The position numbers were made by a program, and so were the translations under genes. Of a stretch of 42,959 nucleotides of DNA, positions 41,822 to 42,959 are shown piece after piece (within the stretch, counting starts at the first letter, position 1; each line of letters opens with the position of its first letter). This DNA comes from Bradyrhizobium tropiciagri (GTDB taxonomy: Bacteria; Pseudomonadota; Alphaproteobacteria; Rhizobiales; Xanthobacteraceae): contig NZ_LFLZ01000074.1 in assembly GCF_001189845.1 (NCBI RefSeq), positions 1 through 42,959 on the forward strand, written 5' to 3'. Under the pieces are notes generated by a model. The model had not been told where the DNA came from. It ran no database searches and saw only the letters and a list, made by a program, of their open reading frames with translations.

Positions 41822-42855
41822 ATGCCAAATCCGTCTGCCCAGCCCCTTGCCGTCCGCTCGCGCCAGCTTCGCCTGGCCGCAGCAATGATGACGGCCGCCA
41901 TGCTGGCCGTGGCGGGGCCGGCAGTTGGGCAGACACCTCCGGCGGCCGCGCCGCAGGCACCAGCAGCCAAGATCGCCCCCGCACCGGCCTCGCCGGCAAA
42001 GCCCGCCCCCGTACCGGTGCGCCCGCGACGCCCCCGGCAGCCGCCGCTCCGTCGGCACCGAACCAACCGGCCAGGGCCGCTGAGGCCGCGCCGCAGGCGG
42101 TGCCCGGCTTCTGGGACCCGCGGCGCCGCCCGGACCGTCCGGACCTGTCGCGGCTCACCGTGATCCGCTTCTTGACCGAGACCGACTATCCGCCGTTCAA
42201 CTTCACCGGTCCGGACGGCAATCCGGCCGGCTTCAATGTCGATTTGGCGCGCTCGCTCTGCGACGAGATCAAGGTCACTTGCACCATCCAGATGCGGCGC
42301 TTCGAGACCCTGATCGATGCGCTGGCGACCAACCGGGGCGATGCCATCATCGCGTCGATGGCGGTGACGCCGCAGCTGCGCGCCAAGGTCGATTTCACCG
42401 ATCCCTATTACCGCGCGCCGGCCCGCTTCGTGTCGCGCCGCGACAATGTGATGCCGGAAATCCGCCCGGAATATCTCGAGGGCAAGAAGGTCGGCGTCAT
42501 CGCCGGCACCTCGCACGAGGCCTACCTCAAGGCGATGTTCACCGACGCCGAGATCCACTCCTATCCGGATAACGACGCGCTGCGCGCGGCGCTGCGCCGC
42601 GGCGAGGTCGACTTCATCTTTGGCGATGCGATCTCGCTCGCGTTCTGGATCAACGGCACCGATTCCGCCGAATGCTGCGCCTTTTCCGGCGGCCCCTTCG
42701 TCGAGAGCCGCTATTTCGGCGAGGGCGTCGGCATCGCCGTGCGCAAGGGCAACGACCTGCTGCGGCAGTCGCTGAACTGGGCGCTGTTCCGGATCTGGGA
42801 AAAAGGCCGCTTCACCGATCTGTGGCTGCGCTATTTCTCGATCAGCCCGTTCTGA
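41822..42855 (+). pseudogene. Periplasmic amino-acid-type solute-binding protein, frameshifted as read
   Basis: Read straight, the first frame codes a signal peptide (QLRLAAAMMTAAMLAVAGPAVG) and an Ala/Pro-rich linker, then runs off frame; the second frame carries the binding domain: LTVIRFLTETDYPPFNFTGPDGNPAGFNVDLARSLCDEI, TNRGDAIIASMAVTP, VGVIAGTSHEAYLKAMF, GEVDFIFGDAISLAFWI. This is the SBP family 3 fold used for polar amino acids. The break is near 42019, where GTG-GCG reads as GTGCG, so one G is missing; the linker stays Ala/Pro-rich in both frames, which supports the repair. Repaired length is about 344 residues. No permease or ATPase genes lie nearby, and the long linker suggests a free-standing sensor or lone binding protein. 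The start is uncertain: ATG at 41783 is also possible. Confidence 0.82.
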
Positions 42856-42869
42856 CGCCGTGGTCTTCA

Positions 42870-42925
42870 CCTCGCCCCGCTTGCGGGGAGAGGTCGTAAT
42901 TCAAGCGCAGCCTGAATTCCGGGTG
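42870..42925. repeat. Palindromic intergenic repeat, partial
   Basis: CACCTCGCCCCGCTTGCGGG and GAGAGGTC form one arm, with GAATTCCGGGTGAGGGGGAGC after it. It shares its CGCTTGCGGGGAGAGG core (inverted) with the element at the left end of the window and continues past the edge. Confidence 0.6.
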
Positions 42926-42959
42926 AGGGGGAGCTTCCGCGAGTTCTTCGTTGACCGCC

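Overview
The window looks like chromosomal DNA of Bradyrhizobium or a close Nitrobacteraceae relative. The evidence is high GC throughout, protein families typical of that group (DUF3551, a 368-residue double dCTP deaminase, Sco1, an orphan RND pump), a SAM-II riboswitch upstream of metZ, and many palindromic intergenic repeats of the kind scattered through Bradyrhizobium genomes. No transposase, integrase, phage gene or CRISPR array was found.

Layout. 1-2697: metZ under a SAM-II riboswitch with a terminator (minus), then dcd (plus). 3000-5627: an unrecognised protein and a MATE exporter. 5838-8230 (minus): ogt, an AraC regulator, a VOC protein and an SRPBCC protein. 8435-10645 (plus): a GT22-like mannosyltransferase, tRNA-Gly(CCC), a DUF3551 protein and a 56-residue membrane protein. 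10973-11991 (minus): an LLM flavin oxidoreductase. 12510-16097 (plus): an Old Yellow Enzyme, a probable 2-keto-3-deoxyarabonate dehydratase, an LCIB/C-like putative beta-carbonic anhydrase and an overlapping 66-residue protein. 16342-21679 (minus): DUF5132, HMA2-like protein, an unusual P-type ATPase, EcsC and DUF445. 21949-25635 (minus): P450, LuxR, SnoaL and LysR genes. 25742-28230 (plus): a Rieske oxygenase and a PHA synthase/depolymerase-like hydrolase. 28310-30710: RidA, a CDGSH-hemoglobin fusion and a divergent HxlR regulator. 30796-33142: a Crp/Fnr regulator and two small exported proteins sharing a duplicated promoter/leader/signal-peptide cassette. 33139-37443: an RND adaptor and pump. 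37894-42855: a small exported protein, an FAD dehydrogenase, a ClpP-like exported protein, Sco1 with a small membrane partner, and a periplasmic solute-binding protein.

The strongest candidate for an undescribed system is the five-gene minus-strand cluster at 16342-21679. Its P-type ATPase has the P1B core (DKTGTLT, HP locus) but Tyr-Gly-Thr where the CPC metal motif normally lies, and its HMA-like N-terminus has no CxxC. Two small partner proteins upstream are rich in His and acidic residues, and two membrane-associated proteins (EcsC, DUF445) follow, the first by a 4-base overlap. Other notable items are the LCIB/C-like protein with its overlapping 66-residue partner, the CDGSH/ferredoxin-like/CDGSH/hemoglobin fusion, and the 503-bp-offset duplication at 31667-32440.

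Caution on quality: seven genes (metZ, LLM, DUF445, ecsC, P450, crp, solute-binding protein) are each broken by a loss of one or two bases, mostly in short G or C runs. That pattern looks more like sequencing error than real gene decay, so all seven may be intact in the organism.
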